The notes beneath the pieces were generated by a model that saw only the letters and a list, made by a program, of their open reading frames with translations, made no database searches and was not told the origin of the DNA. Below, piece by piece: positions 34,836 to 46,279 of a DNA stretch of 64,000 nt. The position numbers and the translations under genes are program-made. This DNA is from Apostichopus japonicus (Eukaryota; Echinodermata; Holothuroidea; Aspidochirotida; Stichopodidae), in NCBI RefSeq assembly GCF_037975245.1, contig NC_092568.1:35252501-35316500 (forward strand), in the 5' to 3' direction. Positions within the stretch are counted from its first letter, which is position 1; each line of letters opens with the position of its first letter.

Positions 34836-35029
34836 ATCGGAACCGTCAAAGTGGGTTCCACGGATAAAATCGATAGATAGGTCGAAAAGAAACTCCATGC
34901 AAAATTTGGTATGTCTTATAAAATGTTTCCAATAAATTTTTATAATCATACCTAAGTTGAAAAACACCTCTCCTCAATTGCTATGCAACTTTGAAAAAAT
35001 GTTGTAATGCATGAAGATAACGATGGAGA

Positions 35030-36450
35030 TTTATTGTGACTCGCGTGACAAGAAAACGTGACTCGCGTGACGAGTTCACTTTTTGGATAGTTCTAGACCA
35101 AATGCAGTAGTGAATCGAAGGTATAGATCTTGCATAGTGAAATATAACATTCATTGGTCTAGAAAGTGTCCAAAAGGTACTTCCCTTGGGAATGTCCAGA
35201 TGATATTAATGTCCCCAAGTTACTGCAGACAGTAGGTAATACACTATACGGGTAGTACAATTGTTCAGGCAATATATCTTGTCAATTTAAAGTAAATAAC
35301 AATATTTAGTCTGTTGAAGTCACCCATTTCAAAGTTATAGAAGAAACAGATCTATCAAAATGTGATTCAAATTACCATTCTCATTTGTCATATTTGAATA
35401 AACCAAAAGTGTAATATTTGTGAAGATACATTTCGCTCATAGGATTTTGGGAATGATTAAGCAGTTAAAACTTTAAGGTTGTCAAGTCATAGCACATGGC
35501 ATTGCCAGATACAAATATAGATTATGTTTTTGTATATTACTAAAAAATCAATGACATGTGCTAACTTTCCAAATGTGGTGATAAAAAGGCATTATATTGC
35601 GAATAAATATTCATGATTTTATATTCTGATATTTCAAATGAAATTATTATAATTAGTTTAATTATGTGTGTCCATATTATTCAATTTGCCTAATAAAAGG
35701 GGAATGCATATATATCTTTAATCAGTGATTTATTCATCAAACTATTACATCCCTGTAATTTTCACACAGTAATTAGGTAGAAACACTATCTTGATTTGAC
35801 GTGACTCGCGTGACGTGACTCGCGTGACATTCGTTAAGGGTGATTTTCTGCAAAATTTGAATATCTTCTGAATAGGAAAATTCAGTAATCCTTTTGGTAT
35901 CTATGTGAAGACTTGATATTTATCATTTGGAGTAAAACTTTTGTGCAGGCAAAGAGAAAAAACAAAAACAGTCAATTTTGCGACTCACGTGACAGTAAAT
36001 CGAGGGTGTTTTCAATTCACCACTGTTGTCTAATGCCTTGATGTCAACAAAAATTGAAGCTATTAAGTGAGCACTGTGCTATAGCAAATATTATTAGTCC
36101 AACACAAAGTAAATAGGTAGAAACACTATCTTGAATTGACGTGACTCGCGTGACGTGACTCGCGTGACATTCGTAAAGGGTGATTTTCCGCAAAATTTGA
36201 ATATTTTCTGAAAAGGAAACTCAGTAATCCTTTTGGTATCTATGTGAAGACTTCATATTCATTATTTGGAGTAAAACTTTTGTGCAGGCAAGGAGAAAAA
36301 AAAGAGAGTAAATTTTGTGACTCGCGTGACAGTAAATCGAGGGTGTTTTCAATTCACCACTACTGTCTAATGCCTTGATGTCGAAAAAAAATTGAAGCTA
36401 CTAAGTGAGCACTATGCTATAGCAAATATAATTAGTCCAAAAACTGATAT
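35030..36450. repeat. 340-bp tandem duplication rich in GTGACTCGCGTGAC
   Basis: Copy 1 (35774-36113) and copy 2 (36114-36440) are near-identical, starting AGGTAGAAACACTATCTTGA. The 14-mer GTGACTCGCGTGAC occurs twice back to back at the start of each copy, again once in each copy in a slightly varied form, and twice near 35038-35075. No coding potential is seen. It lies inside the inferred SAA leader intron. Confidence 0.93.
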
Positions 36451-36454
36451 ACCT

Positions 36455-38100
36455 ATGATTACTATGTAAAAATCTGCAGAAAATGAAATTTCAGTGTAAT
36501 TTTCATAATTTTAGTTTCTACGGGAACCATTTGTTATTACCGACCCCATAATCAAACAAATGATGTTTCGGGGTTGAAAAAAATATTTTTAGTAACTACA
36601 AGTATTCTCTTTATTGGAAACTTATACAATTTTAATGTACAATGATTTTAAATTTGTTGGTATGATGTTGACCTTATCATGGAATTGACCATAGGCTTTC
36701 ATCTGATACTAAATTAATGGGGGTATAGTGAATGAAATTTCTGAAAAAAATGTCCCAATTTCCCTTGGGGGTTAGAAGTTTTACCTTTTGCCCTCAAATT
36801 TGACACCGGCATTCCAAAAAAATCCCAGAGAACCCCTAAAAAAGGAGACAGGTCCCAATTTTTTTCCAGTAACTCCCCCTGTCCTGTTCGTGCCACTGAC
36901 AAAGTTTCAGGAGCATCCCCGCTTCCATTTGGGAGGAAAGGGGAAACATTGGTGAAAATTAGGTCAAATTTGAGTCAAATCAGGTCAAGAAACAGCCGCC
37001 ATTCGAAAGTCATATCTCCTGACCCTCCTGGCCGATTTTCAAGCTTATTGGACTGTCCAGATTGTAGAACCATGTTTAACCGAATGTTGTGAAAGTACTC
37101 AAAATTTTACCCTGTGAGGTTCAGACAACTAGTGAGAAGCATTTCCGTTCGGAGTCGACGTTCGTAAACAAAGGATTTATATCATCGACAGCGAGAACAA
37201 ATTGCCGATTTTTTCTGGTAATTTCTTTCAGTCCAGTAAGTTCACCCTCCCTGAAGGCATTCTAGCATTGTTTTGGGCTCTAAATGTCAAAATTCCTAGC
37301 CAAATCGCAGCCAAAACCAACGTGAGCCGAAGCTTGTTTTTTTTCTCCAGCCTAACGCTAGCCTGTAAAAAGAAAATGGAGGGGTCAAGCCTAGGCTCCA
37401 GCCACGCGTAGTTTGATAGGATCTAGGACCCATTATGATTGGGACAATAAAGGATTTTGGTGGAATAAAATGGGATAAACTGGATACATGAGGGGAAGTT
37501 AGCTTCTTAGGACCTTCTACTGTCACCAACTTGGGTGACTAGTGCAACCGTGTTCGTGAGAGGCACCCCCGATGGCGGGGGAGAGACATCGAAATGGGGG
37601 CCTATCAACTTTTTGAAAATATTGTCAGAAAGCTCTCTTTGTGCTGAGCAAATTTATATGAGGTCATCATCGACAATTCTGAGCCAATTCTGAGTGTTTT
37701 TTGTTTGTTACTTAAAATTGACAGGACGAATTTTTGAAATTAAGCGCTCATATAATTAATTACCTGATCGACGAGAGTGCATGTTAGCATTTCGCACGTG
37801 ATTGATATACCACGTATATCATGTGATTGAGATATCACATATACCACATGATTGAGAAACCACGTATACTGGACATATTTCTAAATGGCTCTTCGTAATG
37901 CAAATGAATAAATAAATGTACCCCATTCAGCATCTCTCTTGATGTTGCCTGCATTTTTCTCTGGGTGGGGTGGGTAAAGAGGTTGTACTTCTTGTGTCCT
38001 ATTATATAATATTTACTATTTATCATGTTAACTGCATGGAAATGGCAACATCTATAATTGTTTGTGAAATAAAACCTTTACAACTCAAACCCTGGTTCTT
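36455..38100. other. Intronic non-coding stretch, nothing recognised
   Basis: This would be the 5' part of the inferred SAA leader intron. I see no other gene or repeat that I can support. Confidence 0.4.
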
Positions 38101-38165
38101 GCTTTAAATCTCTAAGAAAAATAATGTAACGCAACTATTTCAGTCTTGTAATGTACAGTACTTAC

Positions 38166-38420
38166 CAGAAGGCAAATAAAGGAAGACAGCAGCAAAGGTT
38201 GATACTGGAAACAGACGTCGGTGCAGGATTCTTATTAAAGAGTATAGCAACGATAGGGCAACGGCAACGCAATGACAAATATGTCAGTTTATGTTATCGC
38301 GAAGCTACTTATATACACAAAGAACAAAGCCCGGGCCCACGACGAACGTCGTAAAACATTAGGTTTCTTATGTGATTGGTGCATTTTTGGATGACGCGTT
38401 TAAAGGCCGCTTACGATTGG
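38166..38420 (-). promoter_or_regulatory. Inferred SAA promoter and non-coding leader exon
   Basis: On the minus strand, two CCAAT boxes (38420-38416 and 38379-38375) precede TATATAAG (38315-38308). About 118 bases after a start predicted near 38284 there is a strong donor, CTTCTG|GTAAGT, with the exon ending at 38166. That leader contains no ATG. The first coding exon of SAA has an upstream acceptor (CTTTTAG, exon start 33245), so a 4.9-kb leader intron would join the two. A non-coding first exon is the known layout of vertebrate SAA genes. The link to SAA is inferred from strand, splice signals and the lack of any other gene between. Confidence 0.6.
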
Positions 38421-38461
38421 TTGTTATTCACAAACATTTCGACACTCACGTTGCTATCAGG

Positions 38462-38630
38462 GCAGAATGGAGAATTCTAGAACCTAATTTATGAATTGAC
38501 CGTAAAAAGAACTGTTCCAGAAAGTTAGACCCTGGAGGTAAAAACTTTTACCCCTTTTTGAAAACTAAACCAAATTATAAATAGAGAAGCCTTCACTTTC
38601 GTGTCCCAGGCCAGAATGGAAAATTCTATG
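38462..38630 (+). repeat. Tandem unit flanking the foldback element, left side
   Basis: A unit of about 152-155 bases (CAGAATGGAAAATTCTAGAA, ACTGTTCCAGAAAGTTAGAC, AAAACTTTTACC, GAAGCCTTCACT) occurs once in full, then starts again and is cut at ATTCT by the foldback element. On its other side (40268-40508) the unit resumes inside the next copy, followed by a full one. Confidence 0.9.
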
Positions 38631-38797
38631 TATGGAGCGAGAAAGCGGAATATATTATGTACAACAATATGTATGCTTTACTTGCAAAATACATACATGG
38701 TTTACTTCAAAAATTTTAGACATATTTATATATATTCTGCAAAAATATATTCTCTGACACAAAAGCATTTATAATATAAATATATATTCTCTAAGAG

Positions 38798-38845
<48 letters not shown>

Positions 38846-40268
38846 TGTTAAATCTTGTTAAGTATACATCTTGTTAAAAAACATATATATTCTCTGACAG
38901 AAAAATATTTTTCTCTAACAAAATATATAAATTCTGAGACAGAAAAAATATATATATTCTCTAACAACAAAATTCTATTCTGTGCAAAAAAATATATTCT
39001 GGTCGAAAAATATATATATGCTGTACAAAGTACCAAAACATATATATTCTCTGACAGAAAAATATTTTTCTCTAACAAAATATATAAATTCTGAGATAGA
39101 AAAAATATATATTCTACAGGAAAAATTATATTCTGTGCAAAAATATATTTTTATTGTGTGTACAGAAAATATATATATTCTCTATAATTCAAGACCTATT
39201 CTGTGCGAAAAATATATTCTGTACGAAAAATATATTCTGTGCGAAAAATATATATATGCTGTACAAAGTACGGAGCTCTGTAAGTGCTGACCAAGATGTT
39301 CAGTAACTTCAGCAGTGACCAGCCTGTTCATTACACTGGCCATTCATAAAACGCACATGTTTGCTCAGAATCTTAATGCAGTTCATAGTTAGTGGGTTTG
39401 CGATATCACATTGCACATGATAGTACCCGATTATTCCATAACAACTCCCTGATTGTACGACGGTACGTTCGACAGCGAAGCCTTCTGTACCGTAACTAGC
39501 CGGCTTAACAGTAACTGCTCACTTCTTCACATTTCAAGGTTATTAGTTTGGAACGTTAGCCGGTGTGTTACGTAAGCAGTTTGCCAAACCTTGCAAAGGA
39601 AACGAACGTGGGAAAGTCATTTGCACAGCTCAAATTTCCTGCGATCTACCGCAAGTGCCTATTGAAATCTGTAAGGCAGGTAAACTGTTACGTCAGTGGT
39701 GCAGGGCGCATTTCACTCAATTGTATATTTTTTTTAGAGAATATATATATTTTTCTCTTAGAGAATATATATTTTCTTTCTCTTAGAGAATATATATATT
39801 TTTGCTCTTAGAGAATATATATATTTTTTCTCTTAGAGAATATATATATTTTTACACTTAGAGAATATATATATTTTTCTCTTAGAGAATATATATATTT
39901 TTTCTCTTAGAGAATATATATATTTTTCTCTTAGAATATATGTATTTTTTCTCTTAGAGAATATATATATTTTTTCTCTTAGAGAATATATATATATTTT
40001 TTCTCTTACAGAATATATATATATTTTTCTCTTACAGAATATATATTTATTTTTTCTCTTAGAGAATATATATATCTTTGGCATAGAAACATATAATTTT
40101 TGTGTAAGTATATATATATTTACAGAATACTTATTGTTAGATAATATATTATTATAAACATATATACAAATATGTCTAAAATGTATTTTGAAGTTAACCA
40201 TGTATATATTTCACAAGTACAGCATATATATATTTGTACGTAATATATTCCGCTTTCTCGCGCCATAA
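38631..40268. mobile_element. Foldback-type element built of AT-rich subrepeats
   Basis: The left end TATGGAGCGAGAAAGCGGAA plus TATATTA.GTAC matches the reverse complement of the right end (40236-40267) with two or three differences. Similarity continues inward for over 100 bases (ATACATGGTTNACTTCAAAA, TTTTAGACATATTT). Inside, subrepeats of about 28-40 bases fill both arms: TATATATTCTCTGACAGAAA on the left and its counterpart TCTCTTAGAGAATATATAT on the right. An unrelated 430-base centre lies at 39285-39720. It interrupts a tandem unit and seems to have replaced about 43 bases of it; no target duplication is visible. Confidence 0.85.
39285..39720. other. Unique centre of the foldback element
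   Basis: Balanced-composition sequence between AT-rich arms. A plus-strand frame at 39565-39786 starts MLRKQFAKPCKGNERGKVIC but runs into the arm repeats. I recognise no domain and do not call a gene. Confidence 0.4.
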
Positions 40269-40508
40269 GTTAGACCTTGGAGGTAAAAACTTTTACCACT
40301 TTTTGAAAACTAAACCAAATTATAAATAGAGAAGCCTTCAGTCTCGTGTCTCAGGCCAGAATGGAAAATTCTAGAACCTAATTTATGAATTGACCGTAAA
40401 ATGAACTGTTCCAGGAAGTTAGACCTTGGAGGTAAAAACTTTTACCACTTTTTGAAAACTAAACCAAATTATAAATAAAGAAGCCTTCACTCTCGTGTCT
40501 CAGGCCAA
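40268..40508 (+). repeat. Tandem unit flanking the foldback element, right side
   Basis: A partial unit from AGTTAGACCTTGGAGG followed by one full unit and the start of another, matching 38462-38612. Confidence 0.9.
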
Positions 40509-40856
40509 ATGACCTCGATGTGAGGCATTTGCTGGCTCATTTTTATAGTTTCGACTATCTTATTTGCTTGTTCTTTAGTGTGTGTGGGTGGGGGGGGGGG
40601 GGATATTTACAGAGTTTCATGTGTGCAGGATAAGAAGTTTTCTCTAGGTGAGCTTAAAAAAAATTCTGCTGACACTGTTCCTAGCTATTGCACGTTCCCG
40701 CGTGTTATCCCGAGTGACCTATGTCATATTACACTATTATCAACATATAATTACCATAACATTGAAATTTCAATAACTCCGTCCGTGAACTGGCTTATTG
40801 TTGACGATCCACCATGATTTGTAGAAGGAGTAGCAATGTGAATCAATTCTTGGCTG

Positions 40857-40975
40857 GCAGACAGATAGATATAGACAGACAGACAGACAGGCAGACAGAC
40901 AGATAGACAGACAGATAGATAGATAGATGGACAGACAGACAGACAGACAGACAGACAGATAGATAGATAGATAGG
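40857..40975. repeat. (GACA)n/(GATA)n microsatellite
   Basis: Alternating runs of GACA and GATA tetranucleotides. The Cys/Leu/Ser-rich open frames across it on the minus strand are artefacts. Confidence 0.97.
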
Positions 40976-41344
40976 GTCGGTCAATGTTTGGAGCAGGGGG
41001 GGCGGGGGTCATGCTCCCCATCTCCGTTTACTCTCGACATTGCCCACATTTATAGGACTGCCAGGATCCAGTCCTGTGTACCTCGATACTAATTACTAAC
41101 TTGCTATCTGGGCGATTCCCCCCCCTCCCCCCCCCCCCGGATACGCACCTGCATACCTGAATAAATAAATGAATGCGTAAGTGTAGGGCCTGCCGTAGAT
41201 GTAGATATAGTATCAACGATTTGAATAAACGGTGACTCCTCAAGATAGGAAGATGTGTGTTTAGCTTGTTGTCTAGCTGATTGCTAGTTGCTTGAGTGGA
41301 AGGGGAGGGAGGAACTCCTAGACGCAACCAGAGAAAGTCGGTGT

Positions 41345-41440
41345 GCAGTGGCGTCGCCAAGGGGGGGCCAGGGGGGCACGTGCCCCCTGGAAAACCCAGT
41401 GCCCCCCCCCCCCGAGTGCCCCTATCTGAGATTTGGGTTG
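41345..41440. mobile_element. Degraded end of a GGCGT..CC MITE
   Basis: GCAGTGGCGTCGCCAAGG followed by a G run and then C-rich sequence resembles the ends of the hAT MITE family. The other end is not clear. Confidence 0.35.
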
Positions 41441-41579
41441 GTAAAAAAATATATATTTTGTTATATTCAACTCCCATCATCTGAGTTGGTTTTTCATAAG
41501 GACAAAGAAGCACAGTAATTCATATTTTCTTCAAATGAGCTGCGAAAAAATGAAAAAGTTTATCCTTGAACGTCGGGTA

Positions 41580-42330
41580 TCGAAGTGCCATCATCATCTT
41601 CCATGAATTCTGACAGCTTAGTCAGGCACGAACGAATTTTTCCTAAAGCCATGCTGGGAATTCCGAATCTGGTTATTTTCGGTACAATATTACACCATAT
41701 GATCCAGGATGAACGTTTCCATTACCTTGCAAACAACACTGGTAAGACTCACTTGTATTGCACGGAAGATACTGATTGCCCTTTTTGAAAATGGGAGAAA
41801 CATTCGCTCTTCTCCAATCGTCGGAACCAACACCTTCTTCAAGAGTTTTATTAAAAATGACAGCTAATGGAAGAGATAATTGGTCGGCAAAAGACTTCAG
41901 GAAGAAGGGGTGCAAAGCGTCCGGACCACCAGGGGCTTTACCATTTTTGAGATTCTGTAGTTGCTCCTTAATCAAATCAGACGTGCAAACAATATTACCA
42001 ACACTACCAGAAGACATAATAACTACGAGATCCTCGAAATTATCCATGCTCTCCTGAGTGAAAACAGAAGACAAATAATTGTTGAGAAGCTTAGCGAACT
42101 CCTGACTATCGCTGATCGTAGTTCCCGTATCATAATCGAACAATGGACCACCAATGCTGTCATTAATTTTCTGCTTCCCCCTAACATAAGAGAAAAAGAG
42201 GATTATTCCAAATAAGGAACCAGAAGAACGATGCATTCGCCACAATGTTCGCTTCCATTTTACGGCCAGAAGAGGCTTGTTGTTTTTACTGCGACACCTT
42301 TTACGGATATATCGAATGATCATGGAAATT
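41580..42330 (-). pseudogene. Second CR1/Jockey-type LINE fragment
   Basis: The minus strand encodes the front part of a LINE reverse transcriptase. It shows YVRGKQKINDSIG, NNYLSSVFTQE, APGGPDALHPFFLKS and ANVSPIFKKGN. A small deletion at the NYRP motif shifts the frame, and the next blocks continue out of frame (VSLTSVVCKVME, then SQHGFRK, then SCLTKLSEFME). There is a further in-frame loss of about 45 residues near the N-terminus compared with the first LINE. The catalytic FADD region and endonuclease are absent. It is the same general family as 11260-13150, but a different, diverged copy. Confidence 0.9.
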
Positions 42331-42399
42331 GTGTGAAAGAGTCCTTCGCTTTATCACTATAACAAGTATCAGTCAGGCTAGTCAGCATGCGTCAGCTTT

Positions 42400-43000
42400 G
42401 AGGGGCCATTTTTGCCTTGAAAATGGTCAAACTGCTCCTTCTCCCAGGGGTTAAATGGGATGATCCTGATAATTGGTCAGTATGATTATTGGACAATGGT
42501 TCATATGGGGTGTTCAGGAATTTAAGGTCAATGGTCATCTAGAGGTCATTTCTGGCCATTTTGTTGGAACGGTCAAACTGCTTTTTCTCCTACAGAATAC
42601 ATCGGATGATCATAAAAGTTGGTCATTATTATCCATGACCAATGGTTCATATGTGGTGTTCAGAAATTTGAGGTCAAAGGTCATCTAGGGGGTGGGCAAT
42701 TTTGGTCCTTTTGTCCGAACGGTCAAACTGCTTCTTCTCCTACAGAATATATCGGATGATCATGGAAGATGGTCAGTATTACGTGTGACCAATAGTACCT
42801 ACGGGAGTGTTCAGGAATTTGACGTCAATGGTCATCTAGCCTGATCTAGGGGATCAATTTTGGCCATTGTATTTGAATAGTTATTTAAATGACCATGAAA
42901 GTTGGTCAGTATAGTCATTGACCAATGGTACATATGGGGTAGTCAGGAATTTGAGGTCAAAGGCGAACTAAGGGTCAGTTTTGGCCATTTTGTTTCATTA
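42400..43000. repeat. 150-bp tandem repeat array, left part
   Basis: GGTCAAACTG recurs at 42425, 42571 and 42721, followed by TCGGATGATCATGAAAGTTG-like text, TGACCAATGGTTCATATG, GTGTTCAGGAATTTGAGGTC and TCATCTAG. The fourth unit is degraded. It contains one perfect AGGTCAAAGGTCA (42671-42683). Confidence 0.93.
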
Positions 43001-44030
43001 CAGTTTTCCTTCCCTGAAGCGACTATATTTTAGTTCGCCTCTCCAATGGGGTAACCACAAGCTTGAGATTTTGACCCTCTGTCAGTGAACGTATACTGGG
43101 AACAAAATTCTGCTCCCAAAACATGCTGAAAATGTCACGAATCATAAAAATGATTACTGGAATAGGACAAAATAGGAACTATTTTCGTTTATTTATGAAT
43201 TTAAGTTGATTTGAAATGAAGCGGTTCCAACGTGTTAACACACTCACTGCTGTTTGTCTGACTGTTTGTCTGTCACACTTTGGGTGTGTTTGTTTGCTGG
43301 CGGGAACAGGGGATAAATATTCTATTATATACATATTTTTCAGCTTTGTGTGTTATTGAATGCTAAAATACTTTCGCATGTAATATTTCACATAATGCAG
43401 TGTTACTCCTAATAAAATAGCAATCATTATTCTACGTCATAATGGGTTTTTTTCAGATTGGTTCATCACCCGTTATAATGAAATTGCCCTATGTGGGAAT
43501 GTCAGTCAACCGTTTATTCTCACCGTTTTGTGGCGTCAAAGGTTTTAGTGTACTAACCAGGGAAAGACAACGTTTTTCGAAGATTCGTATCTCGATGAAA
43601 ATGCGACAAAAAACAATTAAAGTTATGAAAATCGACGGGAGGAAGAACAAAAATACTTTTTGATTCGACAGTCAAGCACCAAATTCTTCGAAAGTCGTAT
43701 TATCTGGCTATTTTTTATCCAACGAAAAGAAGTTTTAATCTTCCGTAAAATGGCCTAGTAAAAAATTGAGACTGAATACAACCACACAGTTTTCACAGTA
43801 AATGGAAGAACATGTTCTTTTTTGTCTATTAATGCAATAGTTACCTACATAGTGCAGATGAGTCAGGTACTCGGCAAATCCACTGGGAATGCATTCCAAC
43901 AGCGTTGGGGAAAATTTAGGCCAGAGCGCAACACATTGCACATACACGTGGGCCTATTGCGCAAAAAAGTGAGTGCGAAACGTTTCTCAGCGTCAGGCTG
44001 CACGGATTCTCAAAACATGGAACATAAGGA
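43001..44030. other. Unrelated segment splitting the 150-bp array
   Basis: About 1 kb of AT-rich sequence without recognised coding potential separates the two parts of the array. It may be an insertion, but I could not define ends. Confidence 0.4.
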
Positions 44031-44430
44031 ATTTCTGGTGTGTTCATGGATTTCAGATCAAAGGTCATCTAGGGGTCAGTTTCGGCCATCTTGCGAAAAA
44101 TTGAAAAACGCTTCTCCTATAGTTCAAGTCGGATGATCATGAAAGTTGGTCAGTATTAGCGGTGACCAATGGTACATATCGGGTGTTCCGGAATTTGAGG
44201 TCAGAGGACATCTAAGGGATAATTTTGGCCATTTTGTCCGACTTCGGAACGGTCAAACGGCTCCTCCTACAGAGTATATCGGATGATCATGGAAGTTGAT
44301 CAGTATTATCATTTGCTATTGGTATCTAGTGTTTACAGATTTTAGGTCAAAGGTCATTTGATGGTCATTTTGGCCAAAATGTTTATTTTGGCTTCCAAAG
44401 TGTCAAGCTGCTTCTTATCCCAGGGGTTAA
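44031..44430. repeat. 150-bp tandem repeat array, right part
   Basis: Same unit as 42400-43000, with GGTCAAACGG at 44251 and GTCAAGCTGCTTCTTATCCC near 44401. It contains AGGTCAAAGGTCA at 44344-44356. Confidence 0.9.
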
Positions 44431-44954
44431 ATGGGATGATTGTGAATACATTAATTCTATTGGTTTTCTATCACCTTCTCAATGTTAATTTTAACAGTCC
44501 AATAAACAAATACCAGTATTATGGCAAAATAAAACATCAAACCACCAGTTCATTTCCACTTAAGACTTCCTCCAGTCTTCAGTATCATATAGCCTATGAA
44601 GATACGTTAAAAATGTAACATCTCCCTAAAGAAATGCGGTTTTTTCTTAGCTATTGGCGGCTTTGCTCTTCATAAACATTATTCTAGCCTAATTTATAAT
44701 TACCTACCTTTATCTGGCTAAGTATAATACCCAGTTACTTAGATACAGGTCACATACTTCTACATGAAACTTTGGAAGGTACTAGCATAGTTTTCTACTA
44801 AGTATAGAAACTATGCTACAAAGGACGGGAGTTCGGTATACTAAAGTCAAAATGTTAAAATCTTTAGAGCGCGTTTACTCAAAACTCACTTTTTGCGCAT
44901 TCGTCACTACGCCAAAACGGGAGCGAATTGACTAATCAAATTTATGAGAATCAG
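44431..44954. other. Non-coding stretch, nothing recognised
   Basis: AT-rich sequence between two tandem arrays; no supported feature. Confidence 0.4.
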
Positions 44955-45620
44955 ACCACTTAACTAGATATGATGGTGGTCTTCTGGGTAGCAGAGACAC
45001 GTGGCTATCACTACCAAGCCACTGACCTAGGGGCGAATTTTGTTTGCGCCCACCAGCGGGCTCCGAAATGGGGTCAAGAAGGGAAAATTCGCAATTTTCA
45101 GGCACACTTTAAGCAAACATTTGTAAACAGTAACTCGATATGATGGGGGTGTTCTGTGGGGCTGAGACACGTGGCTGTCACCACCTAGCCGCTGACACAT
45201 GGGCAAATTTTGTTTGCGCCCACCAGCGGGCCCCGAAATCGGGTCAAGAAGTGAAAATTCGCAATTTTCAGGCACACTTTAGGCAAACATTTTGTAAACT
45301 TTAACTCAATATGATGGGGGGGGGGGGGGGGTTCTGTGTGGCTGAGACACGCGGCTATCACCACCTAGCTGCTGACACAGTGGCAGATTTTTATTTGTGC
45401 TCATCAACATACCCCAAAGTCGGGCTCAAGTAGGACAATTTGCAACTTTTAGGCACACTTTTGGCCTGGGGACTTTTGGCACACATTTCGAACTGTAGTA
45501 ACTCGATATGATTGGGTGTTCTGGGTAGCTGAGATATGTGACTATCACCACCTAGCCGCTGACGTGAGGGCAAAATTTGTTTGCGCCCATTATCGACCCC
45601 CGAAGACTTATATTTGAAGA
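44955..45620. repeat. Tandem repeat of about 168-195 bp, four units
   Basis: Units share AACTCGATATGATGG, TGAGACACGTGGCT, CACCTAGCCGCTGAC, TTTGTTTGCGCCCACCAGCG, GGGTCAAGAAG and TTTTCAGGCACACTTTA. Starts are near 44967, 45136, 45308 and 45506. The minus-strand frames across it repeat the same peptide and are not genes. Confidence 0.93.
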
Positions 45621-45804
45621 CACTGTGTTTAGGTGTCCTTAAACGTTTTCCAACCAGTAACCCAGACACCCGATCAAAGACTAAGAGAGGATTGCTGTTT
45701 AAGACACTATATAACCTTATAGCTCCATGATATAACCATGGAGCTATAAACTGGGATCCATGATATAACCTAGTGTCAAATTGTGTCCTACCTACCCTTT
45801 CAGC

Positions 45805-46040
45805 CTGGTCAGATTAGTCCAGTCGACATAGCTCTGGACTTTCAAATGAAAGGTTGTAGACTTGAGTCCCTTACGGCCGATCAGCTATTCCGTCGTACTT
45901 TTGAGCAAGGCACTGTGCCTTATCCTTAATGCTCCGCCAACCAAGACGATACCAGCGAAAATAGCAGCAACCCACTCTCCGGGATTGGCGGACAGCCTGC
46001 CTGGCACCCCTGATCAGGATATTATCTGTAAAGCAGGTGA
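45805..46040 (+). mobile_element. tRNA-derived SINE, probably V/Deu-like body
   Basis: The head has TAGTCCAGTCGACATAGC, then CTCTGGACTTTCAAATGAAA, then GGTTGTAGACTTGAGTCCC, which lies like tRNA A-box, anticodon arm and B-box regions. The body has TTGAGCAAGGCACTGTGCC, then TTATCCTTAATGCTC. From memory, this resembles the conserved body of several vertebrate and deuterostome SINEs. Target duplications were not identified. Confidence 0.6.
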
Positions 46041-46279
46041 GTAGGTACTTCCGTAGGAAAGCACTATATAGGTATACAATATTACCCAGATAACGGGGAG
46101 GTCTTTTGTCACGTTTTGTGATAGCAAACTTTCATATTCCCTTTGACGCTGGTAATCCGATAATCCTTGTGTAGCTTGGTAGTGATGATTACTTTGTGCA
46201 TCATTTACTTTATATATATGGATTATTTCATTTTATTGCCAGGAACTCATAGGTATTCACTTTTCGAAGGGAGTATTAT

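Noticed and set aside
38848-40201. Repetitive frames rich in Ile, Tyr, Phe and Lys on both strands
   Set aside because: They are readings of the foldback element's AT-rich subrepeats.
40751-41021. Cys/Leu/Ser-rich frames
   Set aside because: They are translations of the (GACA)n/(GATA)n microsatellite.
45027-45669. Minus-strand frames with repeated peptide
   Set aside because: They follow the 168-195 bp tandem array and change frame between units.
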